A stretch of DNA of 64,000 nt from Pseudoxanthomonas gei (GTDB lineage Bacteria; Pseudomonadota; Gammaproteobacteria; Xanthomonadales; Xanthomonadaceae). This document shows positions 6,921 through 15,047 of the stretch, one piece after another. Under the pieces are notes generated by a model. It saw only the letters and a program-made list of their open reading frames with translations. It ran no database searches and had not been told where the DNA came from. Both the position numbers and the translations under genes were made by a program. Location: positions 124,001 through 188,000 of the forward strand of contig NZ_QOVG01000003.1 in NCBI RefSeq assembly GCF_010119615.1. Reading direction: 5' to 3'. The number at the start of each line of letters is the position of its first letter. Position 1 is the first letter of the stretch.

Positions 6921-8947
6921 TTCGCGTCCTCCTGTTGCATGTCGCGCAGCAGCGCGCGGATGCGCTGCTCCCGTTCCTTGCCGGTGGTCGGAGCGACCAG
7001 CTGGAAGCCCAGATGCGCGGAGATGTCCTCGCGAACGCTACGCAACTGCTCGATGTGCGTAGTGGTCTCGCCGGCCGCGAGATAGCGCTGCTTCACCTTG
7101 AGGTCGTAGCGCAGGTCCACGAAATCCGGCTCGACGGTGACATTGCGCCTGTAATCGAAAGCGCTCGAGGCGTGCGCTGCCTCCTCTGCGACAAACCCCG
7201 GCTTCCAGTTGGCGGGATACGCCACCCTGATCCTGTGCGAATAGGTTCCCGGGTCTGCGAATTCGAGCGGACCCTTGCGCGAGATCGTCGATGGCAGGGT
7301 GGAAAGAGCCTGCAACGAGTCCGCATACAGATCCAGCGACCTGACCGTACCCTCGCTTTGGAACGGCGCCTTCAACACGTAGGTTTCGTTGACGCTGATG
7401 CGGTTGGCCTGGCGATCGTCGTGGAGGACCGCGGCAGCCACCACCGACAACTCACCGAAGCGCTTCCGGTAATGGTCGGAATAACGCCGGGTGAGTTCGT
7501 CGGAACGCTGCGACCCGACCGAACGGCGCGCATAGTCGGCGTCCTGGCCTTCGTAGACGGTGTCGACCGTCAGCTTCACGTCGTTGCCGCTCTTGCTGAC
7601 CTCGTAGCGCTCGTCGACCGTCGTAGCCCTGGCCAGGCTGGCGGGTGCCGCGACCTCCTGCAGGGCGGAGCCGCCCCTCACCAGCGGCAGCACCATGCCA
7701 TACCGGCTCAGGTCCACGGTCTCCGGATCGCCGCCCTGCTGGGAAATGGTTGGATCCATCCATACCGTCCTGCCATCCAGTTGCGCGCGCACGATGACAT
7801 GGTCGAAGTTGGAGGCCGAGGGCACGAAGTCGACGATGGCGCGCCCGCGATCGATGGACACGAGCGCGGGTACCGCGTCGATGCCCATGCGCTGCAACAG
7901 GGTCGCCAACAGGTAGGCCTTGTCCTTGCAGTCGCCGAAACGACGCTGCCAGGTTTCGGAAGGTGGTGCGGGACGATGCGTGTTCTCGCCCATTTCCACC
8001 CCGAAGTAGCGGACCTCGTCCTGCACCGCGCGCAGGGCGGCCGCAAGGCGCTCGCGATCGCTGGCCAGCGATCGCCAGGCCTGCAGTCTGGACTCCAGCC
8101 CGGCAGGCAACGCCTTTACTTCCGGATACAGCGGCAATCCCCACGCCACGACGTCCGCCCAGGTCTGGCCCACAGCCACCTGCGCCTGCGAATAGGGCTG
8201 GTACCAGGCTGGATAGCCGCCTTCGTCGACCACCGCGTCGATGCCTTTGCCGCGCATCGTCACCTCGACCGCATCGGGCAGCTGGCGAATGACCGCCTGC
8301 GGCGAGTCGTCCGTTCGATAGATGCCGGGCGAGGTCCGCGGCTCAAGCAGCACCCGGAAGCCGGCTTCGAGGGTGGGACTGGTCCATGCGAACCCCATCC
8401 AGTCTGACATCTGCCCGGCCATCACCGGATTGCTGCCGATCACCGAGTAGGAGATCCGCACCACGTCGCCGACACGCACGTCCTCGAGCACGATCAATGC
8501 AGTGACCAGTCCATCGGCGAGGTCGTTCTCGAAGCCCGCTTCGCGCCTGGCAAGCGACACCTTGTCCACCGCCAGGCGCGGACTCCACTTGCCGTCGCGG
8601 CGCAGGTCGGCGCGATGCAGGACCAGGCGCTGGTACTGCGGGTTGAACGAAATCTTGAACCGGCCCGCTTCGCTGACAAAGGTCTCGGACAGCGCTTCGA
8701 ATGCATAGTCGACGTAGCGCTGGTCGCGCCCGGCGCGCCGGTCCACCTGTACCTCGTTGCGCCAGAACCGCCAGCGCGCATCCGCGGCGCCAGGTGCCTT
8801 GGGATCCCACTGTTCGGCCATGGGCGTGCTGGACACGAACTCCGGCACGGGCCCGACTTCGAACTGGAAATCACCGCGCCGGTGGATTTCACCCGCGTGC
8901 GCGGACGCTGCCGCCCATAGCAGCGCCGCCATTACGATTGCCCGCAT
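6917..8947 (-). CDS. DUF3857 / transglutaminase-like domain protein, exported
   Basis: 676 residues: signal peptide (about 1-19), a DUF3857-type beta domain (about 50-230), then a transglutaminase-like cysteine-protease fold. A plausible catalytic triad is visible: Cys340 in RRFGDCKDKAYLL, His383 in NFDHVIVRAQL and Asp398 in VWMDPT. This arrangement is common in Bacteroidetes and xanthomonads, where the proteins are periplasmic and their substrates unknown. The C-terminal 250 residues are beta-rich with no clear motif. The gene begins 83 bases after the pgk stop and overlaps the downstream TPR gene by 4 bases. Confidence 0.8.
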   Translation of the reverse strand: MRAIVMAALLWAAASAHAGEIHRRGDFQFEVGPVPEFVSSTPMAEQWDPKAPGAADARWRFWRNEVQVDRRAGRDQRYVDYAFEALSETFVSEAGRFKISFNPQYQRLVLHRADLRRDGKWSPRLAVDKVSLARREAGFENDLADGLVTALIVLEDVRVGDVVRISYSVIGSNPVMAGQMSDWMGFAWTSPTLEAGFRVLLEPRTSPGIYRTDDSPQAVIRQLPDAVEVTMRGKGIDAVVDEGGYPAWYQPYSQAQVAVGQTWADVVAWGLPLYPEVKALPAGLESRLQAWRSLASDRERLAAALRAVQDEVRYFGVEMGENTHRPAPPSETWQRRFGDCKDKAYLLATLLQRMGIDAVPALVSIDRGRAIVDFVPSASNFDHVIVRAQLDGRTVWMDPTISQQGGDPETVDLSRYGMVLPLVRGGSALQEVAAPASLARATTVDERYEVSKSGNDVKLTVDTVYEGQDADYARRSVGSQRSDELTRRYSDHYRKRFGELSVVAAAVLHDDRQANRISVNETYVLKAPFQSEGTVRSLDLYADSLQALSTLPSTISRKGPLEFADPGTYSHRIRVAYPANWKPGFVAEEAAHASSAFDYRRNVTVEPDFVDLRYDLKVKQRYLAAGETTTHIEQLRSVREDISAHLGFQLVAPTTGKEREQRIRALLRDMQQEDAK

Positions 8948-9030
8948 CCCCTACTCCCCGTATGCCGTGATGTTCGACGTTCCCCGATGCTTCCCCAAGC
9001 ACCGTAACCAGGACCGCCGCCTCTATTAGA

Positions 9031-10221
9031 TCAGCTCCCGCGTGCCTGCAACGCGACCACCGCCGGCAGTTCCTTGCCTTCCAGGAATTCCAGGAAGGCC
9101 CCGCCGCCGGTGGAGATGTAGCCGATGTCGCCGGCAATGCCGTACTTGTCGACCGCGGCCAGGGTGTCGCCGCCACCGGCAATGGAGAAGGCCTTCGACG
9201 CGGCAATCGCGCGGGCCAGGGTCTCGGTGCCCTTGCCGAAGGCGTCGAATTCGAACACGCCCACCGGCCCGTTCCAGACCACCGTGCCGGCCGCTTCGAT
9301 AAGCCTTGCATAGCGCGCGGCGGTGTCCGGGCCGATGTCCAGGATCATGTCGTCGGCGCCCACCTCGGCCACCTGCTTCACCGTGGCCACGGCGTCGGCC
9401 TTGAATTCAGCTGCCACCACCACGTCGGTGGGCACCGGGATGTCGGCGCCCCGGGCGCGCGCGTCGGCGATGATCTGGCGCGCGGTGTCCAGCAGGTCCA
9501 TTTCCACCAGTGACTTGCCCACGCCGTGGCCTTCTGCGGCGATGAAGGTATTGGCGATGCCGCCGCCGACGATCAGCTGGTCGACTTTGTCGACCAGGCT
9601 GGACAACAGTTCCAGCTTGGTCGACACCTTGCTGCCGGCGACGATGGCCAGCAACGGGCGCGACGGCTGGTCCAGGGCCTTGGCCAGCGCGTCCAGCTCG
9701 CCCATCAGCAGCGGACCGCCCGCGGCCTGTTTCGCGAACCGGATGACGCCATGGGTGGAGGCCTGCGCGCGGTGCGCGGTGCCGAAGGCATCCATGACGA
9801 ACACGTCGCAGAGCGCTGCATATTTGCGGGCCAGGGCCTCGTCGTCCTTGCCCTCGCCCACGTTCATGCGGCAGTTTTCCAGCAGCACCACGCTGCCGGG
9901 GGCGACATCCACGCCGTCAACCCAATCCCTGACCAGCGGCACTTCCACGCCCAGCAGTTCGGACAGGCGCGCGGCGACCGGCGCCAGCGAATCGGCTTCG
10001 CTCCACACGCCTTCCTTCGGCCGGCCCAGGTGCGAGGTGACCATGACCGCGGCGCCTTTCTGCAGTGCCAGCTGCAACGTCGGCAGCGAGGCGGTGATGC
10101 GTTGCTCGGAAGTGATGCGCGCCGGCTGCCCGTCCGCGTGCTCGATCGGCACGTTGAGGTCCTGGCGGATCAGGACGCGCTTGCCGGCGAGGTCGAGATC
10201 GGTCATGCGGAGGATGGACAT
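9031..10221 (-). CDS. pgk: phosphoglycerate kinase
   Basis: 396 residues, standard length. It transfers phosphate from 1,3-bisphosphoglycerate to ADP. Signatures: [14 protein letters not shown] at the N-terminus (PGK signature), [10 protein letters not shown], a nucleotide-binding [18 protein letters not shown] region, and [11 protein letters not shown] near the C-terminus. I took the ATG at 10221 (GGAA 7-10 bases upstream) rather than the upstream in-frame start, because the extra 30 residues are not conserved-looking. It lies 89 bases downstream of rimI and upstream of the DUF3857-TPR pair. Confidence 0.95.
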   Translation of the reverse strand: MSILRMTDLDLAGKRVLIRQDLNVPIEHADGQPARITSEQRITASLPTLQLALQKGAAVMVTSHLGRPKEGVWSEADSLAPVAARLSELLGVEVPLVRDWVDGVDVAPGSVVLLENCRMNVGEGKDDEALARKYAALCDVFVMDAFGTAHRAQASTHGVIRFAKQAAGGPLLMGELDALAKALDQPSRPLLAIVAGSKVSTKLELLSSLVDKVDQLIVGGGIANTFIAAEGHGVGKSLVEMDLLDTARQIIADARARGADIPVPTDVVVAAEFKADAVATVKQVAEVGADDMILDIGPDTAARYARLIEAAGTVVWNGPVGVFEFDAFGKGTETLARAIAASKAFSIAGGGDTLAAVDKYGIAGDIGYISTGGGAFLEFLEGKELPAVVALQARGS

Positions 10222-10310
10222 GGCGTGTTCCGTGATGGGTCGGGCCGCCATTGTCCCGGCTCGCAACCGATGCGGCAAACCCGCAGCGACGCGCGCCGGC
10301 TTACGCTGCA

Positions 10311-10817
10311 CTACAGGTCGGGCATCCTGTCGATCTCGCCGCCGACCAGTTCCATGGCCATGACCAGCGCGTCCTCGCGGCCATCGCGCGCGGGGTAGTA
10401 GCGCGGACGGCGCCCGATTTCGTTGAAGCCTTCGTCGTGGTACAGGGCGATGGCGTTGGGATTGGAAGGGCGCACTTCCAGGAAAATGCGCGCCGCGCCC
10501 AGGTCCCGGGCCAGCTGGACCAGCGAACGCAGCAACTGGCGACCGTGGCCGCGTCCCTGTCGTTCGGGGGCTATGCAGATGTTGAGGATGTGGGCCTCGT
10601 CGGCGGCCACGCTGATCACCGCATAGCCGATGGCCAGGCCGCGCTCCTGCAGCACCCAGGCCGGGTAACCGGCCGCCAGGCAGTCGCGGAAAATGCCGCG
10701 CGTCCAGGGGAACGGATAGGCGCGCTGTTCGATTGCCAGGATCACCTCAAGGTCGGATTCGCGCATGGCGCGCATCGCGGCGCCCGCGTTTTCCTCGCCG
10801 ACCTTGACCGCGCTCAT
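10311..10817 (-). CDS. rimI: ribosomal-protein-alanine N-acetyltransferase RimI
   Basis: 168-residue GNAT acetyltransferase. RimI acetylates the N-terminal alanine of ribosomal protein bS18. The acetyl-CoA loop is seen as [14 protein letters not shown], and the family signature as [41 protein letters not shown] is the usual N-terminal substrate region. The ATG at 10817 overlaps the upstream holD-like stop (ATGA). The pair holD-rimI is a conserved arrangement in Gammaproteobacteria, which supports both calls. Confidence 0.9.
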   Translation of the reverse strand: MSAVKVGEENAGAAMRAMRESDLEVILAIEQRAYPFPWTRGIFRDCLAAGYPAWVLQERGLAIGYAVISVAADEAHILNICIAPERQGRGHGRQLLRSLVQLARDLGAARIFLEVRPSNPNAIALYHDEGFNEIGRRPRYYPARDGREDALVMAMELVGGEIDRMPDL

Positions 10818-11236
10818 CCCGGTTGCCGCCTGCGCAGCGCGCGCAGCTGCGGCCACAAGGCGCGCTTGGCCGCGGGATTGCCGCGCAGTTCGGACGAAGC
10901 CGGCCACAAGGCGATGGCGGCCGCGGCTTCAGGCGTATTGGGGTCGCAGCCCGAGGCACGGATCAGCGCGAAATGCAGCTTGTCCGGCAGCCGCGAGGCC
11001 GCGCGGCGTGGCGCCGAAGCCGTGCCGGCCGGGGCGCCGGCGTCGGCTTGCGGGGCAAGCTTGCGTGGCGCGGTTGGGGGGGGTGGCGCGGCCTGCGTCC
11101 GCGACGGCGCGCGGGTGGCTTCCTCCGGCGCTGGCCTGGCAGCCACAGCCGGCGCCTCCGCAGAACCGGGGACGTACACGGTGTGGCCCAGCGCGGTCAG
11201 CCATTCATGCTGCTGCGATGACCACAACTCGCTCAC
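10814..11236 (-). CDS. holD: DNA polymerase III psi subunit, HolD-like
   Basis: 140 residues starting at a GTG that overlaps the pssA stop (GTGA). Three things point to HolD: the position directly upstream of rimI, as in E. coli holD-rimI; an N-terminal QQHEWLTALGHTVY resembling the E. coli WQLQQLGITQW segment; and the C-terminal ELRGNPAAKRALWPQL, which parallels DLRANPTARAALWQQI of E. coli psi. In the clamp loader, psi links chi (HolC) to the DnaX complex. The middle (about 25-82) is an Ala/Pro-rich low-complexity linker, unlike the compact E. coli protein. Such divergent psi subunits are usually left as hypothetical proteins. The call rests on motif memory and gene order, not on a search. 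Confidence 0.65.
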   Translation of the reverse strand: MSELWSSQQHEWLTALGHTVYVPGSAEAPAVAARPAPEEATRAPSRTQAAPPPPTAPRKLAPQADAGAPAGTASAPRRAASRLPDKLHFALIRASGCDPNTPEAAAAIALWPASSELRGNPAAKRALWPQLRALRRRQPG

Positions 11237-12012
11237 GCCACGGCCTCCGGTGTCTTGCGCCAGCGCCGCCACAGCCAGTAACCCGGGCCCGAGAGGGCAT
11301 AGACCACGCCAATGGCCAGCAACGCGCGCGGCAGGTCCATGGCCAGCACCGCGATCACCACCGGCACCAGGAACAGTGCGTAGAAAGGAATGCGGTCAGC
11401 CTTGGCTCCGCCCTTGCCGGTGCCCTTGAAGCTCCAGAAACGGATGCGGCTGACCATCAGCAGGGCCGAAATCAGCGTGACACCCAGGGCCACGTAACGC
11501 AGTTGCTCACCGCTCCAGCCCAGGTCGCCGTCGGCGAAGGCCCAGACGAAGGACATCATCAGGCCCGCCGCCGCAGGACTGGCCAGGCCGATGAACCAGC
11601 GCTTGTCGACGCTGCCGACCTGGGTGTTGAAGCGGGCCAGCCGCAGCGCGGCGCAGGCTGCGTACAGAAACGCCACCGCCCAGCCGACCCGGCCCATCAC
11701 ATTGCCATCGAACTTCAGCGAAGACAGCGCCCAGTGGTACATCACCAGCGACGGCGCCATGCCGAAGCTCACCAGGTCGGCCAGCGAGTCGTATTGCACG
11801 CCGAAGTCGCTGCTGGTGCCGGTCAGGCGCGCCACCCGGCCATCGATCCCATCCATGATCGCGGCGATGAATACCGCGATCGAGGCATGCACGAACTCGC
11901 CGTTGGACGCGGCGATGATCGCGTAGAACCCCGAGAACAGGCCCGCCGTGGTGAACAGGTTGGGCAACAGGTAGATGCTGCGCGAGCGCGGTGCTTGCTT
12001 GTTTTCGTCCAT
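11233..12012 (-). CDS. pssA: CDP-diacylglycerol--serine O-phosphatidyltransferase
   Basis: 259-residue inner-membrane enzyme that makes phosphatidylserine, the precursor of phosphatidylethanolamine. The CDP-alcohol phosphotransferase motif is complete at residues 54-79 (DGIDGRVARLTGTSSDFGVQ followed by YDSLAD). About seven hydrophobic helices follow. I chose the ATG at 12012 because the reading further upstream is not conserved in character and runs into the divergent promoter region. It heads the pssA-holD-rimI operon, divergent from the DUF4124 genes. Confidence 0.92.
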   Translation of the reverse strand: MDENKQAPRSRSIYLLPNLFTTAGLFSGFYAIIAASNGEFVHASIAVFIAAIMDGIDGRVARLTGTSSDFGVQYDSLADLVSFGMAPSLVMYHWALSSLKFDGNVMGRVGWAVAFLYAACAALRLARFNTQVGSVDKRWFIGLASPAAAGLMMSFVWAFADGDLGWSGEQLRYVALGVTLISALLMVSRIRFWSFKGTGKGGAKADRIPFYALFLVPVVIAVLAMDLPRALLAIGVVYALSGPGYWLWRRWRKTPEAVA

Positions 12013-12106
12013 GCGTCCCAGTTTAGCCCACCCGGGCTGCTTGCCAGTCCGGCCCGGCAATGCTGCAATCAGGACCATTCCCCGCCTACCCACCCTGGAG
12101 GCCGCC

Positions 12107-12520
12107 ATGCGTGCCCTGTCCAAACCAACACTCCTGACCCCGGCCATTGCCTTGCTGCTGCTGGCCGGCGCCTGCGCACCCGCGTTCGCCCAGAAGGTGT
12201 ACCAGTGGAAGGACGCCCGCGGCGTCACCCACTATTCCGACAGCCCGCCCCCGGGGCAGACAGTGAAGGACCGCCGCATCGATAACCGTGGTGAGCCGGT
12301 GGCAGAAGTGGCGGCCGGCAAATCCGTGGAGAGCCCGCAATGCGCCACGGCCAGGCAAAACCTGAAGCTGTTGGCCGGTGCCGGCGCCGTGCAGCAGGAC
12401 ACCGATGGCGACGGCAAGCCGGACAAGGCATTGAGCGATGAGGATCGCCTCAACCAGCGCGAGCTGGCGACCGCCGCGGCCAAGGCCTACTGCACACCGG
12501 CCACTACCGCAGGCGGCTGA
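12107..12520 (+). CDS. DUF4124 domain-containing exported protein
   Basis: 137 residues: signal peptide ending near ACAPAFAQ, then the DUF4124 core KVYQWKDARGVTHYSDSPPPG (21 residues, W/Y pattern typical), followed by a Lys/Asp-rich acidic tail with DTDGDGKPDKALSDEDR. DUF4124 proteins are periplasmic and of unknown role. The ATG at 12107 has a strong GGAGG upstream. The stop is followed immediately by the GTG of a second DUF4124 gene. Confidence 0.8.
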   Translation: MRALSKPTLLTPAIALLLLAGACAPAFAQKVYQWKDARGVTHYSDSPPPGQTVKDRRIDNRGEPVAEVAAGKSVESPQCATARQNLKLLAGAGAVQQDTDGDGKPDKALSDEDRLNQRELATAAAKAYCTPATTAGG

Positions 12521-12799
12521 GTGCGTCCGTTCTGGGCGATCGTGGCCGGCCTGCTGCTGGGCGCCGGGGTCGCCTGGTGGCTGGCACGCGAGGCGCCCGA
12601 TAAGCGCCAGGCCAGGGAGCGGCGCGCCGAACGGGCCGCCGCGGCGAATGCACGTGACGCACGACCCTCGCTCTATCGCTGGCGCGACGACGCCGGCGTA
12701 CTGCAGATCAGCGACAAACCACCCGCTCACGGGCGCTACGAGCGCATCGATCGCGACCCCGACCGGGGCATCACGGTTAAAGGTGGGCGCTCCGACTGA
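12521..12799 (+). CDS. DUF4124 domain-containing membrane-anchored protein
   Basis: 92 residues from a GTG directly abutting the previous stop (TGAGTG). An N-terminal hydrophobic helix (about 4-22) serves as anchor or signal, followed by an Arg/Ala-rich linker and a short DUF4124 core LYRWRDDAGVLQISDKPPAHG. It is a small paralogue of its neighbour, and translation coupling is likely. Function unknown. Confidence 0.75.
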   Translation: MRPFWAIVAGLLLGAGVAWWLAREAPDKRQARERRAERAAAANARDARPSLYRWRDDAGVLQISDKPPAHGRYERIDRDPDRGITVKGGRSD

Positions 12800-12865
12800 G
12801 CGCAAAACCCGCAGGCCGGCGCCACAGCTGGCAAAATGCCCGGCCCCTCGCCGTGAATACCTCCG

Positions 12866-14560
12866 ATGCGCCTGTCGCGATTCCATCTCCGCACCACCAA
12901 GGAAACTCCCGCCGACGCCGAAATCGTCAGCCACCAGCTGATGCTGCGTGCCGGCATGGTCCGCAAGCTCGCGTCCGGCCTGTACACGTGGTCGCCGCTG
13001 GGCCTGCGCGTGCTGCGCAAGGTCGAGGCGGTGGTCCGCGAGGAAATGAACCGCGCCGGCGCCATCGAGTTGCTGATGCCCACCATCCAGCCGCGCGAGT
13101 TGTGGGAGGAAACCGGGCGCTGGCAGAAATTCGGCCCCCAGTTGCTGAAGATACGGGACCGCAAGGAAGCCGAGTTCTGCTACAGCCCCACGGCCGAGGA
13201 GGCGATCACCGACTTCGCCCGCCAGGAACTGGCCAGCTACAAGCAGTTGCCGGTCAACTTCTACCAGATCCAGACCAAGTTCCGCGACGAGATCCGTCCG
13301 CGCTTCGGAGTGATGCGCGCGCGCGAATTCCTGATGAAGGATGCGTACTCGTTCCACCTGGGCGATGAGGGCCTGGTCGCCGAATACAACAACATGCATG
13401 CCGCCTACACCCGCATCTTCACCCGCCTGGGCCTGGATTTCCGTGCGGTGCTGGCCGATTCGGGCGCCATCGGCGGCGACGCTTCGCAGGAGTTCCACGT
13501 GCTGGCCGATTCGGGCGAGGACGCCATCGCGTTCTCCACCGGCTCGGACTACGCAGCCAATCTGGAAACCGCGCAGGCCGCGCTGCCCGCCGCGCGCATT
13601 GCCGCCAGCGAGGCCATGCGCAAGGTCGATACGCCGACCCAGAAGACCTGCGAGGAAGTCGCGGCATTGCTCGGCATCGAACTGGCACGCACCGCCAAGT
13701 CGATCGCGGTGATGACCGGCGCCGGCTTCGTGCTGGCGCTGGTACGCGGCGACCACACGGTCAACGAGATCAAGCTGGGCAAGGTGGAAGGGCTGGCTGA
13801 CTACCGCATGGCCACTGAAGCCGAAATCCTGGAACACCTGGGCAGCGAGCCCGGTTTCCTGGGCCCGATCAACGCGAAGAAGACCATCCGCGTCGTGGCG
13901 GACCGTGAGGTGGCGGCGCTGGCCGACTTCGTGGTCGGCGCCAACGAAGCCGGCTTCCATATCGCCGGCGTCAACTGGGGCCGCGACCTGCCCGAACCGG
14001 AAACCGTTGCCGACCTCCGCAACGTGGTCGCCGGCGACCGCGCCCAGGACGGCGGCGAGCTGCGCATCGTGCGCGGCATCGAGGTCGGCCACGTGTTCCA
14101 GCTGGGCCGCAAGTACGCCGAGGCGATGGGCGCCACCGTGCTGGATGAAAACGGCAAGGCCACCGTGCTCAGCATGGGCTGCTACGGCATCGGCGTATCG
14201 CGGATCGTGGCCGCGGCGATCGAGCAGAACCACGACGCTGCCGGCATCATCTGGCCCGAGCCGATGGCGCCGTGGACGGTGGCCATCTGCACCATCAATC
14301 CCAAGGGCGACGCGGCGGTGAACGAGGCGGCGCAACAGCTGTTCGACACGCTGCAGGCGGCCGGCATCGACGCCGTGCTCGACGACCGTGGCCTGCGCCC
14401 GGGCCAGATGTTCGCCGACATCGAACTGATCGGCATCCCGCACCGCGTGGTGATCTCCGAACGCGGCCTGGCTGCGGGGACCTTCGAGTACCGCGCGCGG
14501 CGGGCGAGCGAGGCGGAGAATCTGGGGCGTGAGGAGTTGCTGGCGAAGTTGATCCGTTAG
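12866..14560 (+). CDS. proS: proline--tRNA ligase (bacterial type)
   Basis: 564 residues, class II aminoacyl-tRNA synthetase charging tRNA-Pro. It starts [20 protein letters not shown], as in bacterial-type ProRS. Motif 2 is around [20 protein letters not shown] and motif 3 around [15 protein letters not shown]. The INS editing domain that hydrolyses Ala-tRNA-Pro lies between about residues 220 and 410. The C-terminal anticodon-binding domain ends [12 protein letters not shown]. It lies 66 bases after the DUF4124 pair and is followed by an intrinsic terminator. Confidence 0.96.
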   Translation: MRLSRFHLRTTKETPADAEIVSHQLMLRAGMVRKLASGLYTWSPLGLRVLRKVEAVVREEMNRAGAIELLMPTIQPRELWEETGRWQKFGPQLLKIRDRKEAEFCYSPTAEEAITDFARQELASYKQLPVNFYQIQTKFRDEIRPRFGVMRAREFLMKDAYSFHLGDEGLVAEYNNMHAAYTRIFTRLGLDFRAVLADSGAIGGDASQEFHVLADSGEDAIAFSTGSDYAANLETAQAALPAARIAASEAMRKVDTPTQKTCEEVAALLGIELARTAKSIAVMTGAGFVLALVRGDHTVNEIKLGKVEGLADYRMATEAEILEHLGSEPGFLGPINAKKTIRVVADREVAALADFVVGANEAGFHIAGVNWGRDLPEPETVADLRNVVAGDRAQDGGELRIVRGIEVGHVFQLGRKYAEAMGATVLDENGKATVLSMGCYGIGVSRIVAAAIEQNHDAAGIIWPEPMAPWTVAICTINPKGDAAVNEAAQQLFDTLQAAGIDAVLDDRGLRPGQMFADIELIGIPHRVVISERGLAAGTFEYRARRASEAENLGREELLAKLIR

Positions 14561-14585
14561 TTGACGAGAGCTCACCTCGACGCCC

Positions 14586-14616
14586 GAAACGCCGGCAATG
14601 CCGGCGTTTCTTCGTA
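14586..14616 (+). terminator. rho-independent terminator of proS
   Basis: 11-bp perfect stem (14586-14596 with 14600-14610), AAT loop, then a T-rich tail TTTCTT. It begins 26 bases past the proS stop. Confidence 0.85.
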
Positions 14617-14632
14617 TGGCCACGCGCCAATC

Positions 14633-14688
14633 AGCTCCTGGCTCTTAGCTCCTGGCTCTTAGCTCCTGGCTCTTAGCTTCTGGCTTTT
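14633..14688. repeat. 14-bp tandem repeat, four copies
   Basis: The unit AGCTCCTGGCTCTT occurs three times exactly (14633, 14647, 14661) and a fourth time with two changes (14675). It is non-coding, between the proS terminator and a palindromic repeat. This looks like a VNTR-type microsatellite. Confidence 0.9.
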
Positions 14689-14711
14689 GACTTCCGACCC
14701 CGTGAGGAGCG

Positions 14712-14810
14712 GCAAGCCGGTCGGGTCAACCCCGAAGGGGCGGCGCACATGGATGTGCGCCGTTTCCGTAGACACAGGATATGTCTTACGGAAATTCCCG
14801 ACCGGCTTGC
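14712..14810. repeat. cloverleaf-like palindromic intergenic repeat
   Basis: A perfect 14-bp inverted repeat closes the element (14712-14725 with 14797-14810). Inside are three hairpins: 14730-14740 (CCCC/GGGG, GAA loop), 14741-14762 (10-bp stem, 2-base loop) and 14764-14794 (TTCCGTA...TACGGAA with a bulge). Either strand could fold into a four-way junction. It resembles dispersed REP/BIME-type repeats of xanthomonads rather than any coding sequence. Confidence 0.75.
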
Positions 14811-14851
14811 GGACCCGGCAGCTTCATCGCCGGGCGCGCCGTCAGAGCCTG

Positions 14852-15008
14852 CCCCGTACTTGATACGGGGGCGGCTTTCTTTTGGTTACTTTTCTTTGCC
14901 GTTCAAAGAAAAGTGACTCGCGCAAAGCGCGGCTCTCAACAGCGAAGCTGGTCAACGCTTTTGCATCTCAAAGACAAGCTAAGTCCCTGGGTCCCCGCCT
15001 TCGCGGGG
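14852..15008. repeat. composite intergenic repeat with three hairpins
   Basis: Three perfect stem-loops: 14852-14870 (CCCCGTA/TACGGGG), 14888-14914 (11-bp ACTTTTCTTTG/CAAAGAAAAGT) and 14993-15008 (CCCCGC/GCGGGG). The second sits in a segment that reads FFWLLFFAVQRKVTRAKRG, a string often mis-annotated as a small protein in this family's genomes because the repeat is dispersed. No gene is supported in the 487 bases from 14561 to 15047. Confidence 0.6.
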
Positions 15009-15047
15009 ATGACGACTGAAAAAACACTCACCCCGACGCATCGAGGT

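Noticed and set aside
12086-14623. 845-residue open frame on the strand opposite proS
   Set aside because: An artefact of high GC in third codon positions; composition is His/Gly/Gln-rich and the proS frame is unambiguous.
14633-14688. CRISPR array
   Set aside because: Units are 14 bases with no spacers, so this is a simple tandem repeat; no cas genes are in the window.
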